From: Conidiobolus incongruus B7586
Taxonomy: Eukaryota > Entomophthoromycota > Entomophthoromycetes > Entomophthorales > Conidiobolaceae
Direction: 5' to 3'
NCBI GenBank assembly: GCA_000697335.1
Contig: JNEM01015745.1
Coordinates: forward strand, 1-55,305
DNA length: 55,305 nucleotides
Shown: positions 12,440 through 26,049 of the stretch, one piece after another
How positions within the stretch are numbered: position 1 is the stretch's first letter
Layout: the number at the start of each line of letters is the position of its first letter
Position numbers and translations under genes: made by a program
Notes under the pieces: generated by a model
The model's input: only the letters and a program-made list of their open reading frames with translations
What the model was told of the DNA's origin: nothing
Databases searched by the model: none

Positions 12440-15209
12440 AAATTTGAATTAAACTATGGTCTTTTTAAGTCAGTAAGAAACAGTAGTGGGTAATGCTTCT
12501 GGCTGTTCGAAAGCGAATTTAATGACCGAATTTAAAAACCTTTAATAAATTCAATCCTTTGTATAACGCCAATTCACCAAGCGGGGCATCAAAGCGATTA
12601 GAATACCAATGTGCTATTCTGGATATTAAAGTCAGACTTGAATTTCTAATCTAATTCGTTAAATTAAGTTTGAACACACTTCCAATTACATAAAAAGTCA
12701 GCATCACCAGCATGAATTATTACTCGAATATCTTTGTTTAAAAGAAAACCTAAGTCTTTATGATAAGCTATAATAGCATGTCAACTAAAATCAATATTTT
12801 TGAAAAACTGAGTCACCACATGCTTCCTTTTTAATATGAAAGACTCCAATTGTTTTTTGAAATTCATATTTATTTAAATAAGTTTTTAAATGACTAAAGC
12901 TTTCATAGAATAGACCATCATTGAATTAGCAGGTGGTTTAAACATATGCATTTGCCCCAGTGGAATAAACCAGAGCTAAGAATAAAGTTTACAAAATGAA
13001 GCTGTCTGTCTGCACACACTAGGAGAGTTGAATTGCCCATAACTTTGAATCTATATATAATAACTTGGTCATGCATTCCTCACACAATCATATTGAAATA
13101 GAGAAAGAATAGTTTGCATCTACTGTTACAAGCCATATCAGAACAATATTTGGATTGAACCAAAAAGCTTATAAGTCTATTTGAAACACCTATAGATTTG
13201 GTTGATATAACTGTTTTTGCTTGGTTTTAATTATAAACTATAATATATTACCTTAAATTTGAAGTAATGGGAAATTTTTTAATTTTTGATTTTTTAAACA
13301 TATTATTAGTTTTAAATAAATAAATAAATATATACAAAATAAATAAGAAATTATATATTTTTAAATTATATAATATATATATATATATATATCATTATTT
13401 TTTTGATTAAAAACTAAACTTTTTAAAATTGGTAGTTTAATTTAATTATGTTTAAATCAAATAGTAATCATCAAAAGTTTTTTATTTGAATATTAATAAA
13501 ATTTAACCATAAACCCTTTAAGATCATTTAAAATTTATAAACAACTTTTAATAATAAAACATTATTTAAATTAACAATATATTATTAGGTAAATTACTTT
13601 AAAATTAAAAAAATATTATTTAAAACTTATTAAAATTTAAAAGATTAATTTCAACTATTACTTTTTTAATTATTAATAAAGTGAAAAAATATATTAAAAA
13701 ATTATTTAAATATTTTAATAATAGTTATATAGGTATTTTATATATATTAAAGTTTAAATTTAAATTAATAAATAAAAATATTAAATAAATACTTTATAAT
13801 TTAACTAAAGCTTAAAAAAATTAAAGTAGTTATTACTAAATAAAGTTTATTAAAATATTATTAGAAACTTAAACTTTTATAATAAATAATTATAATTGAT
13901 AAATTTTAAATTTCTTTATATAATCTTTTATTAAAATAAAAATTAAAGTGTTAAATTAAGTTAAATTAATTTTTTCTATAAATCCCTTTAAATAAATATT
14001 TTATTAATAAACAAATGTTAATTATTATAATAAATTATAATAACATATACTATTCTTATTTAATTTTCAAAAGAAAATTTAATTAATAATAAACTTTATA
14101 TTTTTTTAAATAAAATTATTTTTAATTAATATTCTTAATATAATTTGAGAAAACTTATTATTTTACATAATAATTATAAAATACATAAATTTAAAACTGT
14201 AAAAAATTTTCTAATTAAAACTAACTAGAAAAAACTACTATATCTAGTATATTCTTTAGATTTTAACTTATGTGATTATAATTACTTTAAGCAATTAAAA
14301 AACTAGCTTATAAGAAAGAAAATTTTTGTAGGAAAATTTAATTAGTTTATAAAATATTAAATTTTAGTCTTTAATAAAAAAATTATTTTTTAAGTGTTAG
14401 AAGTTTGTTAAAAGTATAACAAAAAGTTATTAATAATAAAAAAACTATTAAATTTATATTATATATTTATTTTAATACATTATATATCAAAATATTTATT
14501 TATTTTAAATCACAAAAAATTCCCATTATTTAAAATACAGAGTAATATTTACTGGAATTAGAAATTAGTGGCCAGCATAAGTTTTATCAAAGATATACAA
14601 ATTATTAAAGTGAAAAACTTTGAAACAATTAAAAATCAACTTTGAAAATGAAAGAATATCTTTGCTAGCAGCAAATGTAGTGATATGTTTTTTGAACTAT
14701 AAGAGAAGCTGGTCCACAGTAATTGATCAAACAAGATGATATTGGTAAATTTATTCCATGAATAAGGGCAGGATCAAGTATGGCTTCCATCTTTGTTAAT
14801 TTTACAAGAGCCAACTTATACAAATTGATCAAGCATGAGGGAGTAGCCAGCGCCATCATCTACCTATAAATTAAAGGATCAGGTACGGAATCTTGAAGAG
14901 AGTCGGTGAACCAAAAGAATAAATGATTATTTTTAAGAAAAACCGAAATATCCAATGTGCTGGTGCAATAATGTTAATATATATGAATGAATTAATAAAG
15001 TTCATACTTACCTGAATGACAGTATCATAATAATATTTAATAGCCTTGATCGCTAATTTAGAAGAATATTAATCATAGAGATCACCTTGATCATAACAAC
15101 TGGCTTGATTTTGTTTCATATTGTCATTTAAAATTGTAGCAAATACCAATTAGTTAAATAGACCATCTAATAGCACTCAAAAGTTTAAAGCGCGATTAAA
15201 ATACATCAT
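12440..15209 (-). pseudogene. Serine carboxypeptidase pseudogene split by a repeat insertion
   Basis: Both halves align with the intact gene at 17553-19033. Exon 1 (from ATG at 15209) reads like it from QNQAS to a donor near 15012 at the same intron position. The next part (14560-14940) keeps HLFFWFTDSLQD, an altered GGPG region and YAGH at the place of GESYAGHY. The reading then jumps over the repeat at 13264-14555 and resumes with SNL and KSIGVSNRLISFLVQSKY, then HAGDADFLCNWK around 12690 and VFKFGH near 12530. Several stops and frame changes lie in both halves, and the serine motif is lost (GESYAG has become DKTYAG). The similarity to its neighbour says it arose by tandem duplication. The 3' end at 12440 is estimated from the length of the intact copy. 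Confidence 0.88.
13264..14555 (+). repeat. AT-rich dispersed repeat, copy B, inserted in a carboxypeptidase pseudogene
   Basis: The insertion sits between the YAGH and PNLG codons of the pseudogene, so its limits can be read from the host gene. Near its ends it carries inverted motifs: AATGGGAAATTTTTT at 13266 and the complement of AATGGGAATTTTTT at 14514-14527. The host sequence just outside is nearly duplicated, AATTTGAA at 13256-13263 and AATTAGAA at 14556-14563 (7 of 8 bases). That pattern fits an about 1.29-kb non-autonomous DNA element with an 8-bp target duplication. A TA duplication next to the inverted motifs (element about 13267-14526) is an alternative. No ORF or transposase is visible. 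Copies A and A2 at 1-1860 belong to the same family. Confidence 0.72.
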
Positions 15210-17552
15210 TTTAGCTATCAGAAAACTAAAAGATAATAGATTATATATTTTTTGATCTTTGTACTAAATGGATTAAAAATATTAATGGCTAGTGAAACAT
15301 TCTGATAAATTTTGTTTGTAAAATGTTTATAACCCTTAGAAATGAAAAACAGGGATCAGCAAATTTGAAATAATTGAGTGAATCTCAAGATTTATTTCAA
15401 AATATAAAAGGTTATATACATACCAAGCTGTGATAATATATTTCAGGGACTTAATCATAATTAAATAGAAGCTGTGTCCAGAGATAAAGTATAATTCTGT
15501 GTTAATTATTGTATGATATCCATTGTAAATGCGATTTTAAACTGAAATTGAAATATAAACAAAGATGGTTATTAATTACTTCAGTCTTTTAAGCTGATGG
15601 CAAAAGTGTGAGCCCGATATTGGTTTATTTGATCATGCTTGATTATATTAAATCTGTAGAGTTATTGTTGAGCAACCATAGTTTTTAAATAAAATATAAT
15701 TTATACTTGGTAGGATTTTGTAATATGAAATATAAGGTTAAGATACAATAATAATGTAGTTTAAAGTTTTATTATATATACACAATTTTTTAACTTTATT
15801 TAGTCAATTATTTTCTTAATTGACTGCTTTGGTGCAACTAAATTAATAAGTTTACTCTGTGATTATTTTAATAATATCAAACGTTCATATTATTTATGAA
15901 TTCAAGAATATAATACAAGCTTAAACATAAATTGATAAATAGCAATTCAATTAAACCCTTAGAATATTGGGGATATCATTTCATTGATTTTGAAGTTGTG
16001 TGGTTTTTGATTGGAAGATTTTTATAAATATTATGATATGCATTTTAATATTGGATTTTGAATCAATGAGTATGCTCTTTTATATTGTTTAGTAAATGAT
16101 TCTCGCAGAACATTTGCTAACTATTACTGGTTTGTATTCCAATAAGTTGAATTTTAAATTTTGATATTAATGAATATTTAAATATATTATTTTGATTAAT
16201 TAAATATGACAAACTTGACATTTTGAGTTCACTTTAAGAAAAGTATTTCTTATAGTATAGGTAGTTCAATAATGAAATTTACAATGATTCAACTATTAAA
16301 TGATTTACAGGTTATCCGAGAACCATGTTATTTATATTCTTGGAATGTTGTACAATGAAAAGAATAGTTAAAGAAGCATGCAGACTATGATATATTACTC
16401 GGCTTTATTTGAATTTTGTCAAAAGAATTTATTAGAATAATTTCTTGAAATTATGAATAACTATAAGTAATCATAAATATTATAGTTTAAAAATTTATAT
16501 AACCAAGTTCATGAAGTGAATATTGTATTTTTGAATAATACTTAATACACACTATTATTAAAATTTTCTTGTTAAAAAGATTTGAAATTATCCAATAAAT
16601 GGATCAAATAAACTTGATCTCATTTAATATCATAACGGATGATAATATTTTTCTCATATTAGGTATGACAATCAAATTTCATAATTAAAATTTTAATAAT
16701 GATAGATATAAGTCAATTTAAATATATTTTAGATTTATCATTAAAAGAATTCTAAATGTGAGCTAACTATTGTTTATATAAAGTAATATTTCATTCTATA
16801 GATGTTCCTTTTTGAAATTTTTATAATACACATATTTTATCAATCATTTAAAGCTTAATATATTCCATTAAAGATTGAATAAATATAATTCGAGCCATGT
16901 ATAAATAATTTTATCTTATGATATTCTATATTTGATATAATTGTCTAACAGTATAAATTTGAAAAAAATTAAACTATGTGTATATCTTATTATTTACAAA
17001 GCTGTTTTCACAATAATAAATGAAATGAAATTTTAAGAAAATAAAAATAAGAATTTTCAAATTTAAATCTGATATTAAAACACTTTAAATATATTTTTTA
17101 TAACATTATATATTCGAATATTAAAATAATTAATAACTAAATTTTGAAATATTTTTTTAATCATCTATCATAAATAGTCTCCTTATAAAGGCGTTGTTTA
17201 CATTACTAAATTTATTTTTGAATAACACAATATATCAAATAATATACCTTAATTAAGAAATAATTATTATGTTAAATGAAATCGTATATGAAATTTCAAT
17301 GAAGAGTATAGAAATCTTATTGAACACAATCCGAATGATTAAAATGAGTTTGATTTGAAAATAAAGTTGATTTTGTATCTTTTTTATTGTTAAGTATAAT
17401 GTAAATTCAATTAATTGTAAAGTATCATCAATTAAAAAAATACAATCGCACTAATGAAGATTTTTATTTTCATCATGAATCTATATTTAAAAAAATAATA
17501 AATCTATTGAATTTATACAATATGAATTAATATATAAGTGGTATTTATTAAA
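15210..17552. other. AT-rich spacer, 2.3 kb
   Basis: It lies upstream of the split pseudogene and downstream of the intact carboxypeptidase at 17553. I see no coding sequence, RNA gene or repeat that I can support. Confidence 0.5.
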
Positions 17553-19033
17553 TTAAGCTAAGTTTTTGTTAAGCCAGTTAGAAACAATATTAAATAAAAC
17601 AGCTGGCTGATCAAAAGGAATATAGTGTCCCGATTTGAACACTTTTAAGAAAGACAATTGTTTGTAGGTAGTCAATTCACCAGCAGGATTAGAATTGGAA
17701 GTAGAATACCACAATTGACTCTTTTGCTTATTGAATTGAGCCTTACATGACCAGTCCAAATCTTTAACCCAAGCTTGAACACCTTTCCAGTTGCATAAGT
17801 AGTCAGCATCACCGGCATAAATCAATACACGTATTTTTCTATCTAAAAGATAGCCAACATCCTTATGGAACGAAATAGCAGTATCTCCAGTCATATCAAA
17901 ATTCTCAAAAACGGAATTAGTGCAAGCGGCCCATTTGATATTGGAGACACCAATCTTTTCCTGAATATCTTGTCTATTCAAATAGGTTTCCAAATTACCA
18001 AACTTTGCATAGCATAAACCATCTTCAGATTCACAAGGACTTCTGACATCATATACATTCAATCCATTAGCACCAAGTGGATCAAGATATAATCCATTAC
18101 AATAAGCAAAAGCTGCTCTACATGTTTCGGGTGATTTAAATTTTTGACAGTCTTGAAGCTTCTTTTCACAACTTGGCCAAGATTTACGCATTTCTTTACA
18201 TTGAGATGGAGAGACAAGGGGATGGTAATCATTTTCACAAGCCATTTCAGGATAGTATTTAAATTGCACCAAGGGATTGACAAGTCCATTGGAAATACCA
18301 ACAGATTTCAAATTGATTTTGTTCAACCTGCTTGCTCTAGAGTTGTGGTCAATGATGTGTTTACCTAAATTAGGGATATAGTGACCGGCATATGATTCTC
18401 CAAAAATGTGAAAATCGTTGGAATGATATTGACGGAAACGGCTAAAAAATAATTTCAGAAAAGCGAGGATATCTTTACTAGCATCAGGTGTAGTAGTAAC
18501 GTTTTTGGAACCATAAGAGAAACCAGTGCCAACAGGTTGATCAATAAAGAGGACATTAGCAAATTTGTTCCATGAGTTGGGATTAGATTGGACTTGATCT
18601 TGGCCTTTGTCAAGTAAACAAGGTCCAATCTGGATAAATTGACCGTTTAATGAGGAACATCCAGGACCTCCATTCACCCACATGACTACAGGATCAGAAT
18701 GAGGATCTTGGCGAGATTCAGCAAACCAAAAGTATAAATGCTTATCTTTAGATATGTCCAAATATCCAGCATACTATCAAATCAATATAAATACAAGTAT
18801 TAATATTTAAAAATAATATTTACCTGAGTGACATTATCACAATACTTCTTAATAGTCTTGATTTTTAATTTAGAGCCATATAAATCATAAAGATCACTTT
18901 GATCATATTGGTTATAATAATTGGCTTGATTTTGACTTAAATCGTCATTGAAAGGATTAGCAGCTACCAAATGCTGTGATAAGCCTGATAGTAAAATCAG
19001 ACAGTTTAAAGTGCTATAAACTCTAGACAGCAT
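17553..19033 (-). CDS. Serine carboxypeptidase, second intact copy (S10)
   Basis: Two exons (19033-18824, 18773-17553) join to 476 aa through a 50-nt intron placed exactly as in the gene at 9612 (before YAGYLD). The start at 19033 (MLSRVYSTLNCLILLSG) gives a short signal peptide; an in-frame ATG farther up, at 19111, would add an AT-rich stretch and is less likely. Motifs are VNGGPGCSS, GESYAGHYIPNLGKH with the nucleophile Ser, YAGDADYLCNW with the Asp and FKSGHYIPFDQP with the His. The Cys after DADYL is kept. Residues 25-60 are rich in Asn, Gln, Tyr and Asp. It should be active and is clearly diverged from its neighbour, so the duplication is not recent. Substrate and cell location beyond the secretory route are unknown. 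Confidence 0.95.
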
Positions 19034-20764
19034 TTTGAGAGTCAGAAGTATGGAATTTATACGAATATATATATATGAGTATATATGAATTATATAATAG
19101 AGTATTAACACGAAATATCAAGTTAAATATAGATTGGCACAATAACGTGGCGATTTCCAATTCTTGTGTACTGTTTATATTGAATTAGTGGAGTTAAACC
19201 AGTCAAAACAAACTCACCAAAGTTTAAGATCAAGAAATAGCTTATTCTACAACGAGAGGTAATAGATTATTTATATAAGGCTGATTGTAATATATATTTG
19301 GGACTTAATTTATTCTCAGAAATTCAGCAAATTTAGCTTTTGAATAAATATAATATTTATGTTACTATATTAATCAAACTAGGCGTATGTATATATCTAT
19401 ATTATTCAAATTAAGTAATTAGATTCAATAATCGAAAAGCTATGCAAAGTTGTTATCATATTTAATTATAATTCGATATTCTATATATCATTCACTAATA
19501 GTGTTTATTAGTAGTTATTTTAAATATAACAACTATTTCCTTTATGTATTTTACTTGTTTATAATAAAAAAATCTTAATCATATCAATGACTATTCTTCC
19601 CAAAAATATTTAAATCAGTTATTTTATATTTTTAAATATTTTGATTTAACAATTCTGTAAATTCTGATAATTCAATTAATCCGTGAAATATAATTTAACT
19701 TGGACGTAGTACACATTTAACATCCTTAAATACAAATGTTGTATTACAGCACATTTCAATGTCACCAGCTGCATAAAAAATTACTAAATATAATGTTTAT
19801 TATGACTTTTTTAATTGTGGTATTAAGCCAATTGCGGGTATAATATTATAAGCGATAATAATATGCTTAATGAAAATATTTCAATACTAGAAAAGTAATA
19901 ATATATAAGGACATGTGATACTCGGAGTGGTTATTATTAATTGATGGATCAAGGTCTAATAGTGGGTCTGCAAAACTTAATCTTATTAAAGATTTATATT
20001 TTCAGCAACAATATAAGTTTTCATTTAAAATTTTGTTGTGTCCATCAAAAATTTTATAGTCAAATTTGAGTTATTAGATAAATAGGATTTTGAATTACTT
20101 CTATAATACATTTATACAAACCTTTTATCATTGCTTAATGATATCAAATAATATTCAAATTTAGTACATTTCAAGTCTATATGATATTATCTTTGAAATA
20201 ATCCAAATTATTATTCATTGAATTTAAAGGTATTTGAATATTAATCAATTATGTATCCAAATTATAGTAGTTAAACTTATATCATTTTCTTAATTGGTAT
20301 TAAAGGAAAAAATACATAATCAACGCTGACCATGATAAAGTAATCAAAATAGGATACCACAGACTATTCTCACATTATCTGACGGCAATATCATAATCAA
20401 TATTTTCTTTAAAGAACTATTCAATATTTATTACTATAACTATAATATTAACATTATATATGATATTTTTTCTGTTAATTCACACGCAAATTTGTACTTA
20501 ATTTTTCTTGATATTAACAATATAAATTTTGATAAAATAAATTGCCAAGTTTGAGAAATTGCTTATTCAAAAAGTTGTAAAATCCAATATAAAATATTCA
20601 CTCCATTGAAGTTGCCTTAATTTTATAACCAACCAAAAAAATTCAAATAATATTAAGAAAATTTGAAAATTTTCATTCACATACTTTAGAAAAGCTACTG
20701 AATCTCTAATTTCTAAGTTTTTTATAACTTTATTAAAAGTGAATTTTAATTAAATAAATAATCA

Positions 20765-20809
<45 letters not shown>

Positions 20810-21984
20810 TATGCTTTAATTAAAAATCAAATAAACATAAAAGAAAATATAGCTCAAATAAATTTATATTACTATAATACTTATCTTATTATACCTAAAG
20901 AATTATTGTAATAAATGAATCTTGGATCCCAGTGTATAATCTATTGCAAAAAATAAAAAGAATGTTTAGTTTAAAAGATTATAACCACCATCATAAAGAA
21001 ACAATAAAAGAATTATTTCAAAAGTTAAATATAATAGTTATATACTAATATTAATGATATAGCCTTCGATTAATTATTGCCAGTAATAGTAAATTACAAT
21101 ATCAAAATATATTATAATTTTTTGAAAAACTAATATGATAAACTGATGTAAAAAATTTGGTAATTAAATCATTTATTTTAAATAATATAAACAGAGCTAA
21201 AATTATCAAAGCTTTACTTATTGAACAAAGCCTGTATTATTCCATCCACCATACCCATCAGTTAAAGATGCCTGTGAGTATGATTATTTTGGTAAATTGA
21301 AGGATTTCAATTAGAGAAAGAGATTTGATGATATTTGAGCCATGTATTTTAAAATTAAAGGTATAATTTTAAAGATGAATTCAAAAACATTATGTAAGGA
21401 GTTAAATGATTAGAATTAGTTTGGAATTCAGTTATCAAAAAAGGAGAAAGATAATAAACATTAAAGTGATATTATTTTTGCTCTAGTTTTTTCAATATTG
21501 CTCAAGTACAAATTCAAAATTAGTCAACTTTTTCAACCAATATACAATAATTCGTAAGAATTAATTGATAAATATAAAAATATATTTTAGAATACACAAG
21601 GATGAATCCATTTTAATTATGTTATTACTACAAATCAAAGGTAAAATCATAAATTATAAACAATTAATAATTATTATCACTTAAGATGTTAATGGATTTT
21701 TTATATTATTAATATACTAAAATTGTAAAACTATTTAAAGACTAGAAGCTTAAAACATTAAATTTATTATTATATATTTGACCTCAAAATACAAATAAGT
21801 TATCATATAATGATCAATAAATTTTTTAATTCCATCAAATACAAAAGAATTTATTAAAAAAGATATCAATTATTAAAGTAATGGAAAGCAATGTTGGTTA
21901 TTATTATCTATTAGTTGTGAAATTTGATGAATAGAAACTAATAATATTGAAATTCATATCATCGTAGACTACTTTAAAACCAAA
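19034..21984. other. AT-rich spacer, 2.9 kb, with a possible carboxypeptidase scrap
   Basis: No intact gene was seen. On the minus strand at about 19720-19790 a piece reads IFYAAGDIEMCCN, faintly like the VYAGDADFLCN region of the neighbouring proteases; no flanking homology was found, so this is weak. A long AT dinucleotide run lies at 20768-20809. Confidence 0.35.
20768..20809. repeat. AT dinucleotide microsatellite
   Basis: Twenty-one uninterrupted AT units, the longest simple repeat I noticed in the window. It is likely length-variable and prone to cruciform or slippage effects, but no function is implied. Confidence 0.9.
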
Positions 21985-23372
21985 TGTAATAAGATTTAAT
22001 GTCAATTCCGGCTGACCAAAAGAGATATAGTAGCCAGGTCCATATACATTTAAATATGAAAGCTATTTATACTTTGTTAGCTCACCAGAAGTCTGTTTGT
22101 TGTTTTTGAAATATCGTGGTGTGCTATGTAACTTATTGGATTCAAACTTAAATTGTGATTGTAATTCATTAACCCATGTTTAGACTTCCTTCAAGTTACT
22201 TAAGAAATTCCCATCACCGGTATGAACCAAGACCGGAATTCCTCTATCCAACAAATAACTTACACCTTGATGAAATGAAACAAGAAGATCAGCGTCTAAA
22301 GCAAAGTTTTGATTAATTGAATCATTACATCCTGTTCAAATTATATTAAGGACCCCGTGCTTTTTCTAGATATCTTCAATGTTCAAATAATTAGTTAAGT
22401 GTCCAAATTCCTTATAGCATAGTCCATCATCGGATTCACACTTCTTTTGAACATCATATATGTTAACGCCAGTTGAATCAACTGACTTCACCAATGCTTT
22501 TAGTCAATATAATCGAGCTGGTACAAACATTGCTTCAGACTGAAACTTTTGGCAGAAATTAATCATTCTTTCATATGTTGGCCACGAGCTTCGCATTTGA
22601 TTGTATTTAGAGGGAGGAACTAGCAATTTGTAACCCTTTTAACAGGCCATTTTAGTAAGGTACTTCAACAGAATTAAGAAGTTAACGATGCCATTTGAAA
22701 TATTAATGGATTTCGAATTAATAATATCCTTTCTATCGGGTTTCATATTATGGTCATAGATATGTCTACCTAAACTTGGGATAAAATGTGCTGCATAGGA
22801 TTCTCCAAATATGTGCAAATCAAGGGAACGATAATTTTCAAAATGCTTTAAAGATACATTTATAAAGGTCAAAACATCTTGACTCACATTTGGCGTACTG
22901 GATACTTTTTTAGAGTCATATGAAAAACCAGTCACAACAGATTGGTCCATAAATAGAATAATTGCTATCTGATTCCATGAATATGGATAAGGATTATTGT
23001 TTTTTGATTGTAATTTAACTGACAGGGTCCTATTTCTGTAAAGAGGCCGTTCATTGAAGAGCGACCAGGACTCTATTTAGCCATAAAATCAAAGAATATA
23101 CTTAGAATTATTGCGAGATTCAAAAAAACAAAAGAATAAGTATATAGGAATATATTTAAATTATTTATATACTAATAAATCAATAAAAAAATATATTAAC
23201 TGAATAATACCGGAATAAGTTCAATATAATACCTGAGTAACATTATCACAATAATACTGACAGTTGTAATTTTTGATATTGAATCATTCTCATGATAATA
23301 TTTCCCCTCATTTTGGCATAAAACTTTATTTAACAGGTTTCCAAGTACTCTTTGAAATGATGTATCTATCAT
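21985..23372 (-). pseudogene. Serine carboxypeptidase pseudogene, third cluster member
   Basis: The reading follows the intact gene at 17553 from a vestigial exon 1 (donor after the DNVTQ-like end near 23233) to QPELTLNLIT at 22000. Its best part, 22639-22950, reads DQSVVTGFSYDSKKV and GESYAAHFIPSLGRH, so the nucleophile serine remains. The Asp region is altered (HTGDGNFLSN) and the final His motif has become YGPGYYISFGQ, so the catalytic His is lost. Several stops occur where the intact copy has Gln or Trp: after NIEDI (Q), LNII (W), KEV (Q) and KYK (Q). It cannot make an active protease. Boundaries are approximate. Confidence 0.87.
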
Positions 23373-26049
23373 GGTATAAAAACTTAAATAATTTAAATTT
23401 TACAAAACTTTTTAATAGTTCATTTATTGTATAATATATGAGATTCATATTAGTTAAATATTAAGATTTAAAGGTTCTAAAACGAATTTATTCATTTGTT
23501 TTAATAGTTTCATCTTTTTAGCTTGATTTTTGTGCTTAAGTAAATTGAAAATAATGGTATTTTCTTGTGGTGCAAAATGACCAACTTTGTTAATGTCAAA
23601 TCTTTTATATTAATCATTTATAAATTAGCGGACTTATAAAAATTATGAGTTTAAGATTATATTTTGATTAATTAATAGATGAATAAAGATATAATTTTAT
23701 CATGATTTAAATTTGAAAATCAATTAATTAATATTTGTTATTGTTTATAGAATCTGGAAAATTTTATGTGGATTAATATTTTATGAATTATTTTTGTTTA
23801 CTCATAAATATACGTGATTTGGTTAAAATTATTGTCTTTCTGTTAGCATACAAAATATTAGAAATTCATTTATACATATATTTCTTTAATAATTTCTTCA
23901 ACATGATTCAATACTATTATTTGTTTGTTTTGATTGTGTTTTTCATGGATTAAAATACACTCAAATAGTATATTGCTTAATTGAGATATATATCGAAGTT
24001 TATTTATATTCAAATAAATGAACCACTTTGCCAAAAAATGTACCACCTAAAATTATTTTCAATAAGTAATTTTCATATTTTCAGTTATTATTTTTATTCA
24101 TAGTATGCATCATCAATTATTAAACAAATTTCATAAGCATATATAATTATTAAATTGAGTTCATTATGATTTGTTATAAAGTATTCAGCTTTCTTTTTTG
24201 ATTATATATTTTGTAACGATAGTTTATAATATGAATAACCATGGTTAATTCAATATAAGATTCAAAGTAAAACTTAATATAGTTTAATATCAAATAATAA
24301 TGTACAAACTTCTATTCAATAATGGTCATTTTCAATCCCAAGTGTGAATCTCGGCTAAAGATATTAAAATTATAAATAATTTTAGAATAACTATTGCTAA
24401 AATTCTAATATAAATTGTCAATTTTATTGAAAGATATAATCATTATATTTTCTAGGGACACATAGCTGAGCTATTGCCAATTAAAATTGTATTTATAACT
24501 CTATATACCAAGCTATATAAAATCCAATACCCTATTATTGATAAAATTCATGATTCATCCAAATTGCAAAGTAATATATTAACAAGAACCAAAGAATTAA
24601 TTAAATGATTATAAAGTATCACTTTATAATATATTAAAATATAATAATTGATAATAATAATAATAATATAACTATAATCAACTTGGTTATTATATCAGTA
24701 TTAGTATTATTTTATTATTTTTTCTAAATTTTTATTACCAACAAACTAAATTTAATTTTGAAGATTAAATCAAAATTTAGTAAATCAAGGTACAAATATC
24801 GTATCTATAATATCTAGAATCCAAGATATAAAAATTATATAATTTTTTATAGTGTTTGAGGTTGATATATAGCACTAAATCTTAAAATATTCATGCGAAA
24901 TTTTGAAATTTATTTAGGTTTAAATTGGCATTACTCTGGCATTACATGATCCGAAACTTTTTAAACCTTTTAAATTATATCTATTCAATATTATCCTTAT
25001 GTCAATACCGCTATAAGGTACGCATTGAGTAAAATGTTAGTAAATATTTTGAATAAGTTGTATATCCTTAACACTTTATTCAATATAATTCTATTTCAAA
25101 TTAGGTTTTAATGATAGTTGTTGAATTTAAATTTTATTCTAAAATTCATCAAAATTTAATTAGAAGGGATAACAAAATTTTAATACAATTAATAGAATTT
25201 CTAAACATATTGTTTTTATTTATCAACTTACTCATTTTTTAATTACTAAAATGAGCAACTTTTAATTAATACTAGTTTATAGTTCAATTATTAACCACCA
25301 TAATTCTTTGAATTTATTATTAGTTAATCTCCTGAAATCTTTTTATTCTAATGTGAAAGATTTGCAATTGATTTGTGATATGTTGGTTTAGGATTGAATC
25401 TTAATTTAAAATAATCTAAAATATAAATAGAAAATTATTGAGAATTAAACTTGATTAAAAATACTATGGATGAAAATAGTGTTCTAATAATTAAATTGGA
25501 TTTGATTATGATGAATAATCTGAGATTACAATTGGATTGATTAGATGCTTAATATTGAAGTGGTTTCATCTTTATTGAACCTGAGATAATTGATGAGTTT
25601 AATCGAGTTAGGCTCCTTGATTAATCTCTGTACTAAATATGCTATTCAACTATTAAAATATGGTAATAAGGAGATTATCTTGGCATAAGAAAAAATTGAA
25701 TCGATGCCATACTAGCAATATCAATGGTTAATGAAACTTTATTACCTAATTCATTTAGTATTTGAGTTATTCAAGCTAAATTTGATTAAATTTAATTTCA
25801 AATAAAATAAAATTAGGTAAAAATGTTAGTTCGCTTTTTTAAATTGTATATAGTTATTTACAATATTATATTATATTTTTCTTATAATTGATAATAGTCA
25901 TCACTCTGTTTGCCACGTATACTAAATCGAAATACTAATTTTACTCTATTATTCTGATATCTTCTGTTCTTTTATTATTTAACCCAAGTTAGTACTTGAC
26001 ACCTCCATTTGAAGTTGCACTTCTTACGATATTTTAGATTGCTAATATA
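23373..26049. other. AT-rich spacer upstream of the zinc-cluster regulator
   Basis: No gene is supported. Around 25610-25800 the plus strand has partly open protein-like stretches (KYAIQLLKYGNKEIILA) broken by stops, not recognised. The region next to 26050 must contain the promoter of the regulator, but I cannot point to a specific element. Confidence 0.4.

Noticed and set aside
13264-14555. Coding transposon or virus-like element in the repeat
   Set aside because: No reading frame, reverse transcriptase, integrase, capsid or transposase motif could be seen on either strand.
18800-19111. Longer N-terminus for the carboxypeptidase at 17553, starting at 19111
   Set aside because: The extra residues come from AT-rich upstream DNA and precede a normal signal peptide beginning at 19033; the sister gene starts with such a peptide directly.
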